Program-made: the position numbers and the translations under genes
The notes under the pieces: model-generated
Database searches by the model: none
What the model was told of the DNA's origin: nothing
What the model saw: only the letters and a program-made list of their open reading frames with translations
Source: a virus
Reading direction: 5' to 3' (one strand)
Length of the DNA: 22,582 nucleotides
IMG/VR virus record: IMGVR_UViG_3300037485_002818
Location: 1 to 22,582 of that record
Part shown: in pieces, positions 14,020 to 20,826 of the stretch
How the letters are laid out: each line of letters opens with the position of its first letter
Position numbering within the stretch: the stretch's first letter is position 1

Positions 14020-14646
14020 TCACTGAGCCCAGGACGGTTTGCCCGTCACTGGCGCGCGTTGCGGGGTGGGCGCGGCGTAGGCAGGAGCCGCTTGCGCCGG
14101 AGCGCCGGAGTTACCACCTCCCGGGCTGCCCTTCGGCGGCACGCCCTTCAATTTGGCGTAGTCGGGGTGATCGGGCTCGACTGCCAGCTTGACCACGTTG
14201 CGGTCTTGGCCCTTGGCGTCCTTCTCGATATCGACGCGCGCCAAGAACTCCAGGCCGTCCAGTTCGGCAAATCCATTGATGCGGCGCGCGGCGGCGGCCT
14301 GTGGGCTGTTGTCCTGCGGGTGGACGTTGCGGGCGCTGTTGAGCGCGGCCCGGATGAAGCTGCGCCCCATCTGGCCCCAGGTCGGGCCCTTCTTGGAGAG
14401 AAGGCCGACGTTGCTCCACATCTTGCGTTTGGCATGGTCGCCAGCGGTGACCACGAACTCGGCGGCCAGATAGATGGAACCAGTCTCGAACGACTCGGTG
14501 GCGTAGCCGCCACCCCAGCCTTGTTCGGGGTCGTCATAGCCACCCGGTTTGATGGTCATGCGCACCGGCACGACGGTGCCCTTGGGGATCAGATCGAAGC
14601 CGGATTGCTGAGAGTCGGCGTCATTGAAGTCATTCCATGCGGTCAT
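14020..14646 (-). CDS. Candidate ssDNA-binding partner of the Sak4-like protein
   Basis: A 208-aa protein. A beta-rich core (FDLIPKGTVVPVRMTIKPGG, IYLAAEFVVTAGDHAKRKMW, a GQMGRSFIRAALNSARNV helix, EFLARVDIEKD) is followed by a disordered Gly/Pro/Ala tail ending in PSWAQ. The layout (OB-like beta core plus flexible tail) and the position directly downstream of the Sak4-like gene suggest an SSB-like partner, since Sak4 proteins are known to work with cognate SSBs. The tail lacks the acidic tip of classical SSB, so this is inference. ATG 14646 has AGGAG upstream; the longer in-frame start at 14718 lies inside the previous gene. Confidence 0.6.
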   Translation of the reverse strand: MTAWNDFNDADSQQSGFDLIPKGTVVPVRMTIKPGGYDDPEQGWGGGYATESFETGSIYLAAEFVVTAGDHAKRKMWSNVGLLSKKGPTWGQMGRSFIRAALNSARNVHPQDNSPQAAAARRINGFAELDGLEFLARVDIEKDAKGQDRNVVKLAVEPDHPDYAKLKGVPPKGSPGGGNSGAPAQAAPAYAAPTPQRAPVTGKPSWAQ

Positions 14647-14651
14647 TGCGA

Positions 14652-15500
14652 TTACTCCTGAGATTCGATGTGTGTGGGGTTGGCGGCGCTGGCGGACGTG
14701 GGAACTGCGCCCGCGCACTTGGCGATCAGCGCGCCGAGATGCGGCGGCTCCAGCAGGTCGAGACGACCGCTGCGGTCTTTGGCCGGGAAGCCGTAGGGAT
14801 TGACGGTGTGCGTGACGAAGGCGCGGTAGGAGCTACCGTCCTCGGCCTTGATCTCGGCCAGCGTCACGACCTCATCGACGATGCCGGGCAGCTCCAGGCT
14901 GGTCTTGCTGCCTTCGATCTGCGGGACGAACACCTTGCGGTTGAAGTCATCCAGTCGCTCATCGAGGATGGCCACGAACACCACGTTCTTGCCACGGGCG
15001 TGCTGCAGATGCGTCAACGCGCCGATCATTTCCTGCCCAAGCAGCCCGTAGGCCGCGCGCAGATCGGGCTTTCCAGAACGATCACTGACCGCGCCGGGCT
15101 GCGTCTTGCACCACGCAAAGCACTGGCGAGACAGTTGCGTGATCGAGTCGAGGAAGAAGGTCTGGTAGCGACCAAGCTGCGTCGCATCGCCGAACCTATC
15201 GATGACGTGGTCGTAGTGCGCCTGCGAGAACGCGCTCTCCGGCGGTAGCGACTTGTCGGGGCCTGCGAGGAACACGAAGAAGTCGCGGCTCTCGGGCCAG
15301 GACGCCGGGCGGATGGTGTCGCCCGGCCAGTCGGCGACAGCCAAGTCGCCTGCCTCGATGTCAAGGAACAGCGTGGTGGCGGGGTCGAGGTCTTTGAGCC
15401 GGGACGTCTTGCCGATACCGGACTTGCCCAGCATCAGCAGCTTCACGCCCTTGCGCTCGGCCATTCGCTCGACGGCGGACACGATGGGTAGCCGCTTCAT
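14652..15500 (-). CDS. Sak4-like RecA-fold single-strand annealing ATPase (AAA_24)
   Basis: A 282-aa ATPase. Walker A GKSGIGKT lies at 25-32, a FLDIEAGD segment at 45-52 and Walker B FFLDS at 115-119, followed by SITQLSRQCFAW, a LGQEMIGALTHLQHARGKNV helix and a FVPQIEGSKTSLELPGIVDE segment. This is the AAA_24 / Sak4 pattern of short RecA-like phage proteins that anneal single strands. With the Cas4/RecB-like nuclease and the SSB-like gene it forms a complete phage recombination set. The start overlaps the previous stop (ATGA). A plain DNA-packaging or regulatory ATPase is less likely given the neighbours. Confidence 0.85.
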   Translation of the reverse strand: MKRLPIVSAVERMAERKGVKLLMLGKSGIGKTSRLKDLDPATTLFLDIEAGDLAVADWPGDTIRPASWPESRDFFVFLAGPDKSLPPESAFSQAHYDHVIDRFGDATQLGRYQTFFLDSITQLSRQCFAWCKTQPGAVSDRSGKPDLRAAYGLLGQEMIGALTHLQHARGKNVVFVAILDERLDDFNRKVFVPQIEGSKTSLELPGIVDEVVTLAEIKAEDGSSYRAFVTHTVNPYGFPAKDRSGRLDLLEPPHLGALIAKCAGAVPTSASAANPTHIESQE

Positions 15501-15979
15501 GCCTCACCCCCATCGGTGCTCAAGGTGAAGGACGGCTTGCCGGAATCGACCGTGCGGGCGGCCGCGAACTGCTGCTGCAACGCAGGCGGCCAGTTGATGT
15601 ACCGGGACTCGGACACTGAGAGCTTGACGTCGAGGTAGCCCTCGACCTTCTCGCCCGAGGCCACGATGCGCTCGGCGATTTCGCCCAACTGCTTCTGGTT
15701 CCAGCTGACCTTCTTGGGCAGCTCGAACTTGATGTGCAGCGGGCCGTCGCTGATGTGGGCGGTGCCGAAGTCACGGCCGGATTCACGCAGCGCGGCGCGT
15801 GCCTGCTCGCCGTAGCACTGCTCCAGCGCCGCGTCGAACTTGGTGCGTGCCTTCTTGAGCCAGTCAATGGCGGTGTCGAGGTTCTTGTCGACCTCGCGCT
15901 TCTGCTCGGGGGGCAGCGCGGCCAGTTGGCTCACGGACATCTCGGCGATGTCGACGGGGAAGATTGTCAGATCGCTCAT
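15497..15979 (-). CDS. Conserved phage recombination-operon protein (160 aa)
   Basis: A 160-aa protein. Residues 12-60 are helical and charged (VSQLAALPPEQKREVDKNLD, LKKARTKFDAALEQCYGEQA), probably a coiled coil. The C-terminal half is alternating beta/helix (LHIKFELPKKVSWNQKQLGE, LDVKLSVSESRYINWPPALQ). I do not know a named family. Proteins of this shape occur just upstream of Sak4-like genes, so a role in the same recombination step or in host nuclease inhibition is possible but not shown. GGAGGACGG before ATG 15979 fixes the start; the 15994 alternative adds only five residues. Confidence 0.7.
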   Translation of the reverse strand: MSDLTIFPVDIAEMSVSQLAALPPEQKREVDKNLDTAIDWLKKARTKFDAALEQCYGEQARAALRESGRDFGTAHISDGPLHIKFELPKKVSWNQKQLGEIAERIVASGEKVEGYLDVKLSVSESRYINWPPALQQQFAAARTVDSGKPSFTLSTDGGEA

Positions 15980-15990
15980 GGCCGTCCTCC

Positions 15991-16254
15991 TCACTGGTAC
16001 GCACGAGTGAAGCTCGAGTAGCGCGAGACGCGGCGCTCGAAGGCTTCGATTTCGTGCACGAGGTAGGTGACCCGGCGACCGAGCTTGCAGTAGATCGGGC
16101 CGAGCTGCTCTTGACGCCAGCGGCGCAGCGTCTTGACCGAGAGCCCCCAGCGGATGGCGAGCTCGTTTTCGTCGAGGGCGATGCAGGTGGCACCGCCGGG
16201 ATTCATCCGGCGGGGATTCCGACCGGATTCGATTGATGGAACTTGGGTTTGCAT
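15991..16254 (-). CDS. AlpA/MerR-like helix-turn-helix regulator
   Basis: An 87-aa protein with ALDENELAIRWGLSVKTLRR then WRQEQLGPIYCKLGRRVTYL: a winged HTH of the AlpA/excisionase type, ending in a basic helix (EIEAFERRVSRYSSF). It heads the recombination and replication operon and is preceded by a perfect inverted repeat that covers its ribosome site, so it is likely a regulated regulator. ATG 16254 is chosen because AGGAGG lies nine bases upstream; the 16284 start would put the ribosome site inside the gene. Repressor, activator and directionality factor are all possible. Confidence 0.82.
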   Translation of the reverse strand: MQTQVPSIESGRNPRRMNPGGATCIALDENELAIRWGLSVKTLRRWRQEQLGPIYCKLGRRVTYLVHEIEAFERRVSRYSSFTRAYQ

Positions 16255-16346
16255 TTCGATGTGCCTCCTAGATGAAATGGGCACATCGAAGTCTCCGCAC
16301 GGGTTTATGGCCCGTGTCTGGTTTGATTTATGGGCGCGCTTATGGG
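16255..16346 (-). promoter_or_regulatory. Leader with SD-covering hairpin and phased TTATGG repeats
   Basis: TTCGATGTGCC (16255-16265) and GGCACATCGAA (16280-16290) form a perfect 11-bp inverted repeat. The AGGAGG ribosome site (16264-16269) sits at the stem edge and loop, and the ATG follows directly. Upstream, CACGGG and CCCGTG (16299-16317) form a second hairpin. TTATGG occurs at 16305, 16328 and 16340 in one orientation, 23 and 12 bases apart (about two and one helical turns), which looks like an operator series. No clear -10/-35 pair. Confidence 0.65.
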
Positions 16347-17296
16347 TTGCGTCGCAGACGGTATTTGCCGCGCTTGACCAATGCGATCACGTCCTCGCGC
16401 TCGGCCTTTCCGCCGAAGGCGTCATCGAACGACTGGTAGCCGGTATTGGCGATCCTGTTGACCTCGGCCCAGGACACCTCTGGCGCGTTCTTCCCGTCGG
16501 CACTCCACATCTGCTTGACGATCTTGGCGCGCTCCGCAGACAGCTCGCGTGATTCGGAGAAGTGCGGCAACTTCAAACGATTGCCTTGGAAGAACTGCTC
16601 TGGCTCCGGCGCACCGGTGGGGGTGATGAAGCCACGCAGCACCCTGTCGAATGCGCTCGCGTCGAAAACGTCCTGACCGTCGTCCACGCGAACGAACTCG
16701 TCCAGACCGCGCATGACATGGTCGCGGGGCAGCTCAACTGGATCTCGCTGATGCCGCAAGACAATGCCGCCACGCGGCCAGATCGGATCACTCAAAACCG
16801 AGGTCATCGCGGCAACAGGAGCACGCTCCCACGCTCGGGCAACGAACACCGGGGCGAAGTCGTGGGTGCCCGCGATTCGCACTTCCCCGAGGTGCCACAG
16901 GTGGCCCGGCACGCGATGTCGGCAGTCGGATCGTCGTCGATCTTCGATGCCGATCAAGGACGCCAAGTCGGCGAGCCACACATCCACCTGGAGGGCATAC
17001 AGCGCGATGTCGGCAAGAGGTCGCTCAACCGTTCGTGACCGCTGCTGGGGACTGCGGTACCGGTACACCGCCGCGTCGTGATCGATATCAACCTCGACTT
17101 CCTGCTCAGAATCCAGGACGGGCACCATCAGATGTGTGAGGTAGTCCTCTTCCGTGATCCATCGTCGCTGCAGAAACGTCGGTCTGCATCGCCCGAGCTC
17201 GGCCGCCCTGACGCGGGAATCGACCCGGGGCAGCCGCTCCAGCGCTGCCAGAAAGCTCAGATGTGCCGACTTCGCGGTAGCGTTATCAGAACTCAC
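16340..17296 (-). CDS. Unknown protein of the XRE-linked pair (318 aa)
   Basis: A 318-aa soluble, Arg-rich protein that I do not recognise. Visible parts are an N-terminal helix (SAHLSFLAALERLPRVDSRV), a central LADIALYALQVDVWLADLAS helix, a CRHRVPGHLWHLGEVRIAGT segment and a C-terminal lysine/arginine end (VKRGKYRLRRN). No transmembrane segment, Walker motif or nuclease motif stands out. The GTG at 17296 is preferred: it overlaps the 478-aa gene by 11 bases, and the upstream in-frame reading lies wholly within that gene. The coupling says that the two proteins are made together, perhaps as a complex. The weak ribosome site fits translational coupling. Confidence 0.7.
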   Translation of the reverse strand: MSSDNATAKSAHLSFLAALERLPRVDSRVRAAELGRCRPTFLQRRWITEEDYLTHLMVPVLDSEQEVEVDIDHDAAVYRYRSPQQRSRTVERPLADIALYALQVDVWLADLASLIGIEDRRRSDCRHRVPGHLWHLGEVRIAGTHDFAPVFVARAWERAPVAAMTSVLSDPIWPRGGIVLRHQRDPVELPRDHVMRGLDEFVRVDDGQDVFDASAFDRVLRGFITPTGAPEPEQFFQGNRLKLPHFSESRELSAERAKIVKQMWSADGKNAPEVSWAEVNRIANTGYQSFDDAFGGKAEREDVIALVKRGKYRLRRNP

Positions 17297-18722
17297 GGAG
17301 CACCCCAATGCGCGTGAGCTGTTCCAGCACGCGCTTGCGGTCATCCTCGGTCTTGCTCTTGTCGTTCAGGCCGTTCGGCGACGTGATTTGGACAGCAACG
17401 TTGTGGGCCTTGCGGTGCGGCTGTTTGGCCATTCGGAACACCAGCTTCACCTGCGCCAGCGTGTATCCCGTCAGGTCGTCGATGCCATAGTCGTCGTAGG
17501 CGACCTGATAAATCTGGCGGGTGTCGCGCCGATCCTTGCCGATCAGCATCGTGCTCGACAGGTGCTGGATCAGATCACGCCCATTGGCGGCGTCGGTGGT
17601 TTGCTGCTCGAAGGGCCGGGCGACTTTGATCTGCAGGATCGAGATTTTTTCAATGCCCGCCACACGCTCCTGCTCAATGCGCTTGAGCATCGCCGGTGTC
17701 GAGAAGCCGAACAGGTCGAATTCGCGCATCGGCATGTCGTTGATCTCCCCGTCGCACGCCAAAACGACATCGCGGAAGATGGTCGCCAGTTCACGGCGCA
17801 CCTCACGGTCTTCGCAGAACACACCGAGCGCACCGGTGCCGGGCTCCCACGAGAAGCTGGCCGACATCGCTGCAGGTTCTTCGTGCTCGACCACCTCGCC
17901 GTTGGCAACCTGCCGGAAGTGCGCCGTCGATCCGTTGAAAGTTGCAGTCAGGGTGTGCAAGAGCACGGGCGTGACCTCGTCGGTGTCTTTGCCGCCGCAG
18001 CGGTCGGCATGCGCAAGATCACGGCGAGTGAACTGCTCGATGAGGATTTGGTCAGAAGCCACTTGCGGGAACAGCGCCGAAATGCGCCCGCGCAACACAC
18101 CCTCAACATCGGCATCAATGCTCGGCACCACGCCTTTCGGGCCGAGGTAGTGGCTGGAGTAGTTCTCGCTCTTCCACTGCCGATGCATCACCTGCAAGCG
18201 CTCGGCGTTGTCGAAGCGCTGATCGCGCTTGGCACCGACCTCCGGAAAATCCTGCCGCAGACAGAGGTGCAGGGCCCGGCTATACCGGTCACTGGGCGTG
18301 GCCAAGATGGCAGCGTCGCTGGCGTCTTGGTCGTCAAGGAGGGATTGGACGGCCTGCGTGCCGTACTCGTCATCGAGCAGCACCACGCGCTCGGCCGCAC
18401 GCTCGATGTGCTGCTGGACGTCCGAGCCAAGTTTGGCGACGGCGTGGAACATCGCCTTGCGGGACTGCACCGCGAGGATGCCTTTGGCCGCATCCGTAAG
18501 CGCTGCCAGTTCCGGCAGCGAAGTGGCGCTGGCACGTTCGACCAGGAGCAAGGCGAGGCCGGGACGCTTGGCTTTGCGCACCACGGTGACGAAGTGCTCC
18601 ATGCACGGCAGGATTTCCGGGCCATCGTCCGATTGACGGGGTCGCACCTGCTTCGAGGACTGCTGCTGCGCGGCAGTCGACTCGTCGTGTTCCTGGGCGG
18701 TGATCTGTTCGTCTGCTGGCAT
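17286..18722 (-). CDS. Unknown protein of the XRE-linked pair (478 aa)
   Basis: A 478-aa soluble protein that I do not recognise. A polar, Gln-rich N-terminus (residues 1-35) is followed by an alpha/beta region (PCMEHFVTVVRKAKRPGLAL), a SRALHLCLRQDFPEVGAKRD segment, an acidic middle, FCEDREVRRELATIFRDVVL, and a C-terminal half with GIEKISILQIKVARPFEQQT and a VQITSPNGLNDKSKTEDDR end. No catalytic motif is clear. ATG 18722 has AAGGAAA six bases upstream. Directly upstream is the terminator of the ImmA gene and a copy of the XRE-promoter motif, so it starts a separately controlled unit with the 318-aa gene. It could be a phage early function, a defence protein or a toxin-like factor. Confidence 0.75.
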   Translation of the reverse strand: MPADEQITAQEHDESTAAQQQSSKQVRPRQSDDGPEILPCMEHFVTVVRKAKRPGLALLLVERASATSLPELAALTDAAKGILAVQSRKAMFHAVAKLGSDVQQHIERAAERVVLLDDEYGTQAVQSLLDDQDASDAAILATPSDRYSRALHLCLRQDFPEVGAKRDQRFDNAERLQVMHRQWKSENYSSHYLGPKGVVPSIDADVEGVLRGRISALFPQVASDQILIEQFTRRDLAHADRCGGKDTDEVTPVLLHTLTATFNGSTAHFRQVANGEVVEHEEPAAMSASFSWEPGTGALGVFCEDREVRRELATIFRDVVLACDGEINDMPMREFDLFGFSTPAMLKRIEQERVAGIEKISILQIKVARPFEQQTTDAANGRDLIQHLSSTMLIGKDRRDTRQIYQVAYDDYGIDDLTGYTLAQVKLVFRMAKQPHRKAHNVAVQITSPNGLNDKSKTEDDRKRVLEQLTRIGVLREF

Positions 18723-18753
18723 AGGCAATTTCCTTTTCTAAACGAAGTGCGCG

Positions 18754-18771
18754 ATTGCGCGAGTGGTTAAC
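18754..18771. promoter_or_regulatory. Candidate XRE operator upstream of the 478-aa gene
   Basis: ATTGCGCGAGTGGTTAAC matches the motif at the XRE start region (19967-19984) at 14 of 18 positions, in the same orientation relative to the downstream gene. It lies 32 bases before the ATG, next to a weak -35-like TTGAAC (18778-18783 on the minus strand), where a bound protein could block transcription. Confidence 0.6.
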
Positions 18772-18780
18772 TGAGCGGTT

Positions 18781-18805
18781 CAAAAAATGCCGACACGCGG
18801 TCGGC
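18781..18805 (-). terminator. Intrinsic terminator of the XRE-ImmA operon
   Basis: On the minus strand GCCGAC, a 5-base loop and GTCGGC form a perfect 6-bp stem, followed by ATTTTTTG. It lies 20 bases after the ImmA stop and separates that operon from the 478/318-aa pair. Confidence 0.8.
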
Positions 18806-18824
18806 GGCGAAATGAAGGCGTTGA

Positions 18825-19676
18825 TCAGACGATCTTGGCCCCCGGCTTGAGAAGACCATAGCGCTCCATCCGTACCTGGATGAATCGTCGGTTGACGCCG
18901 AAGCGCTTGGCCACGGCCTTCTGCAAACATTCGATGTCGAAGAACCCGATATCGCCATCAGCCGTCAGGTGAAGGCAGGTGCCGGGCAAATCGGGATCAA
19001 GCGACGGGCTGCGGTGGATCGTCACACCGTGTTTCGGAGCCAACTCTTCGACCGCCAGATTCAGGCGTTGGCGCGGCACCAGCAACGACCCCATGAACTC
19101 GTTGGCACGCAGCTCGGCGAAGTATTCTTCCTTGGTGGTGTGGCCCGGAATCGCCAGCGAGGGCGTCGCAGCCGCCTCGACGACGGGCTGGACTTTCGCC
19201 AAGTGCTCCAAGTCACGGGTGGTCGTGCGGTAGGCCCGCCGCGCCGCGTCGCTGGGCTCATCGAACAAACCCGGCCCCTTGCTGGCATCCACGATCCATC
19301 CTGGCGCATCGAAGATGGCGTGGCCGAGCTCGTGCCCGAGGGTGCTCAGTACCAACTCCTCGCTGGCGTTCACGCCAACCGGTGACACCGACACCATCGC
19401 GGTGTCCGGCACGCCAGGATCGTACTCACAGATGCCCAGGACAGGGTTCCCGCGCTCGTCATGCACGACGTCACCGGTGCCGACGAACAGGTCGAAGACC
19501 ACGCCGTTGATCTTCAGGCCGGAGATGGCGCTCAGGGTGGCGAGCGAGATGGCATCGGCAGCAGCATCCACCAGTTGCTGGCGGGCCAGGACGGCGATGC
19601 CCTCAATCTCGGAATTCTTGATGTAGCTGGGGCGTTTTCGGTCGCAATGCCGGTAGCCAAGAGTCAACACCGGCAT
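18825..19676 (-). CDS. ImmA/IrrE family metallopeptidase
   Basis: A 283-aa protein with the zinc-protease motif HELGHA (H115, E116, H119) and a downstream third ligand, probably E188 in FAELRANEFMGSLLVP, both typical of ImmA/IrrE. In ICEBs1 and some phages ImmA cleaves the cognate XRE-type repressor to start induction. The C-terminal 60 residues (GFFDIECLQKAVAKRFGVNR) look like an extra HTH-like segment, so the protein is longer than minimal ImmA. The ATG follows the XRE stop with no gap (TGAATG). The pair forms a repressor/antirepressor-protease switch. Confidence 0.9.
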   Translation of the reverse strand: MPVLTLGYRHCDRKRPSYIKNSEIEGIAVLARQQLVDAAADAISLATLSAISGLKINGVVFDLFVGTGDVVHDERGNPVLGICEYDPGVPDTAMVSVSPVGVNASEELVLSTLGHELGHAIFDAPGWIVDASKGPGLFDEPSDAARRAYRTTTRDLEHLAKVQPVVEAAATPSLAIPGHTTKEEYFAELRANEFMGSLLVPRQRLNLAVEELAPKHGVTIHRSPSLDPDLPGTCLHLTADGDIGFFDIECLQKAVAKRFGVNRRFIQVRMERYGLLKPGAKIV

Positions 19677-19955
19677 TCACTTGTCCCCCGTCGCTTGCTT
19701 GCGATACATCCGTACCAGGCCCCCCACGTCGTCGCGCATGTCTGGCGGAAGGCGGCTGGCCTCAACAAAGGCGTCGTCGACATTCTCGCCAAGGATTTCT
19801 GCCGCCTTGCGGATCAGCTCGTCCTTAGGCGGCTTCTCGATGTCGCGCTCTATGCGCGACCAGTAGGCAGGCGAGATGTCCAGCTGCCGGGCGAAGTCAT
19901 TCATCTGAATGCCCTTCGCCTCCCTCTTCTGTCTGATGTAGGCACCAAATGCCAT
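19677..19955 (-). CDS. XRE-family repressor (cognate partner of ImmA)
   Basis: A 92-aa protein with a Cro/CI-type HTH at about residues 5-60: FGAYIRQKREAKGIQMNDFA, RQLDISPAYWSRIERDIEKP, then ELIRKAAEILGENVDD. A short C-terminal tail follows, as in ImmR-like repressors. ATG 19955 is preferred; a TTG at 19967 would add four residues and overlap the operator. It has a TTGACA-N17-TACGAT promoter and motif copies at its start, so it probably represses itself. It is co-transcribed with ImmA. The orientation equals that of the early genes, unlike the usual divergent CI/Cro layout. Confidence 0.88.
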   Translation of the reverse strand: MAFGAYIRQKREAKGIQMNDFARQLDISPAYWSRIERDIEKPPKDELIRKAAEILGENVDDAFVEASRLPPDMRDDVGGLVRMYRKQATGDK

Positions 19956-19966
19956 GTTGTGACCCA

Positions 19967-20040
19967 ATTGCGTGATTAGTTAATTGACGCCATCGTATCG
20001 AGCAGATCGGCGTCTGTCAACTGTTTCGTTAACGCGCAAT
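19967..20040 (-). promoter_or_regulatory. XRE-ImmA promoter and operators
   Basis: On the minus strand TTGACA (20015-20020), a 17-base spacer and TACGAT (19992-19997) make a strong sigma70-like promoter. ATTGCGTGATTAGTTAAT (19967-19984) covers the expected transcription start. A contracted inverted copy, GTTAACGCGCAAT (20028-20040), lies just upstream of the -35. GACGCC (19986-19991) and GGCGTC (20009-20014) form a further inverted repeat between the promoter boxes. Confidence 0.75.
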
Positions 20041-20182
20041 CCGGTTCCCTGCCAGACAGGCACCGCTGGCCTGCCGGGGCATCGAGGCCGGGCCACCAGA
20101 TGAGTCCGATTACCCGGAATTGCCATCCGCTTCGGAACATCGCGCACATCATCTGTGACGGTTGCAATTCCTCGGAGCCGTC

Positions 20183-20374
20183 ATGAAGAACCTCGAACTC
20201 GCATCTCCCTCAGAGATGTCCGCCAGCGCCCGCGCTGGTGAAATCACCGCCATCCTTGCGGCCGCCATCGTCCGCACCGTCGTCGCAGAAGCGCCAAAAC
20301 AGAGAGAAGTTGGCCTTGGCTTCCTGCCCGACCAGCGCGTTCATACAACCCCCTATCAACAGGAGAAGTTGTGA
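20183..20374 (+). CDS. Small protein (63 aa) at the head of the DUF2924-recombinase operon
   Basis: A 63-aa reading frame, MKNLELASPSEMSASARAGE then ITAILAAAIVRTVVAEAPKQ. The first 45 residues have a plausible amphipathic helix, and I associate similar small frames with DUF2924 operons. The last 20 codons run through leader copy 4, so that part of the protein is dictated by a nucleic-acid element. The stop shares one base with the DUF2924 ATG (TGATG). CTCGGAG lies before the start. It may be a real small protein or a leader peptide that couples translation to the DUF2924 gene. Confidence 0.45.
   Translation: MKNLELASPSEMSASARAGEITAILAAAIVRTVVAEAPKQREVGLGFLPDQRVHTTPYQQEKL
20288..20346 (+). 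repeat. Shared leader element, copy 4
   Basis: CTTGGCTTC (20315-20323) and GACCAGCGCGTTCATAC (20330-20346), with the same six-base spacing, repeat the leader of the array 15 kb away. Upstream GAAGC (20288-20292) and GCCAA (20293-20297) can pair with GCTTC (20319-20323) and TTGGC (20310-20314), leaving CTTG as a bulge, so a hairpin is kept in altered form. AGGAGAAG and the DUF2924 start follow. Confidence 0.75.
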
Positions 20375-20826
20375 TGAACGAGAAACAAGCATCCGTCGCC
20401 GCGCGGATCGCGGAGCTGTCGAGCCTGCCCATCGCCGAGTTGTGGCCAGTGTGGGATCGGTACTTCAGCAGCCGCCCCATCAACCCGAACCGCGTATTCA
20501 TCGAGTCGCGCATCGCCTACAAGATGCAGGAGGAAGCCTTCGGCGGTCTGGCGCACAACACGCGCCAGCGCCTGGAGGCCATCGGTGCCAAGCATTCCAA
20601 CATCAAGCTGCGGGCTCGCCCGCGCGACACCAACTTTGCGCCCGGCACCGTGCTGCTGCGCGAATGGGGCGACCGCGAGCACAAGGTGGCGGTCACCGCC
20701 GAAGGTCTGTTCGAGTACGAGGGAAGCACCTTCAAGAGCCTGACAGCCGTGGCCCGGCAGATCACCGGCACGCACTGGTCGGGGCCACTGTTCTTCGGCC
20801 TGACCAGCAAGGCAGGTGCGCAATGA
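20374..20826 (+). CDS. DUF2924 family protein
   Basis: A 150-aa protein with the family pattern: RIAELSSLPIAELWPVWDRY, then a SRIAYKMQEEAFGGLAHNTR helix, a PGTVLLREWGDREHKVAVTA segment and the beta-rich ending FEYEGSTFKSLTAVARQITG and HWSGPLFFGL. DUF2924 genes are regularly placed directly before serine recombinases and often near DUF3489, and the end of the domain resembles small DNA-binding modules of recombinase accessory proteins. AGGAGAAG lies before ATG 20374. The stop overlaps the recombinase ATG (ATGA). Likely an accessory to the recombinase; activity unknown. Confidence 0.92.
   Translation: MNEKQASVAARIAELSSLPIAELWPVWDRYFSSRPINPNRVFIESRIAYKMQEEAFGGLAHNTRQRLEAIGAKHSNIKLRARPRDTNFAPGTVLLREWGDREHKVAVTAEGLFEYEGSTFKSLTAVARQITGTHWSGPLFFGLTSKAGAQ

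Noticed and set aside
17154-18770. Long plus-strand reading frame (538 codons) opposite the XRE-linked pair
   Set aside because: The minus-strand frames here have proper ribosome sites, coupled starts and balanced composition; the plus frame has no ribosome site and no recognisable domain. Because the minus genes are themselves unassigned, this is less certain than the other shadows.
19676-19677. XRE-ImmA genes as a toxin-antitoxin pair on their own
   Set aside because: The protease motif, repressor-type HTH and prophage setting fit a lysogeny switch. A toxin role would more likely lie with the downstream unknown pair, reported separately as a candidate.
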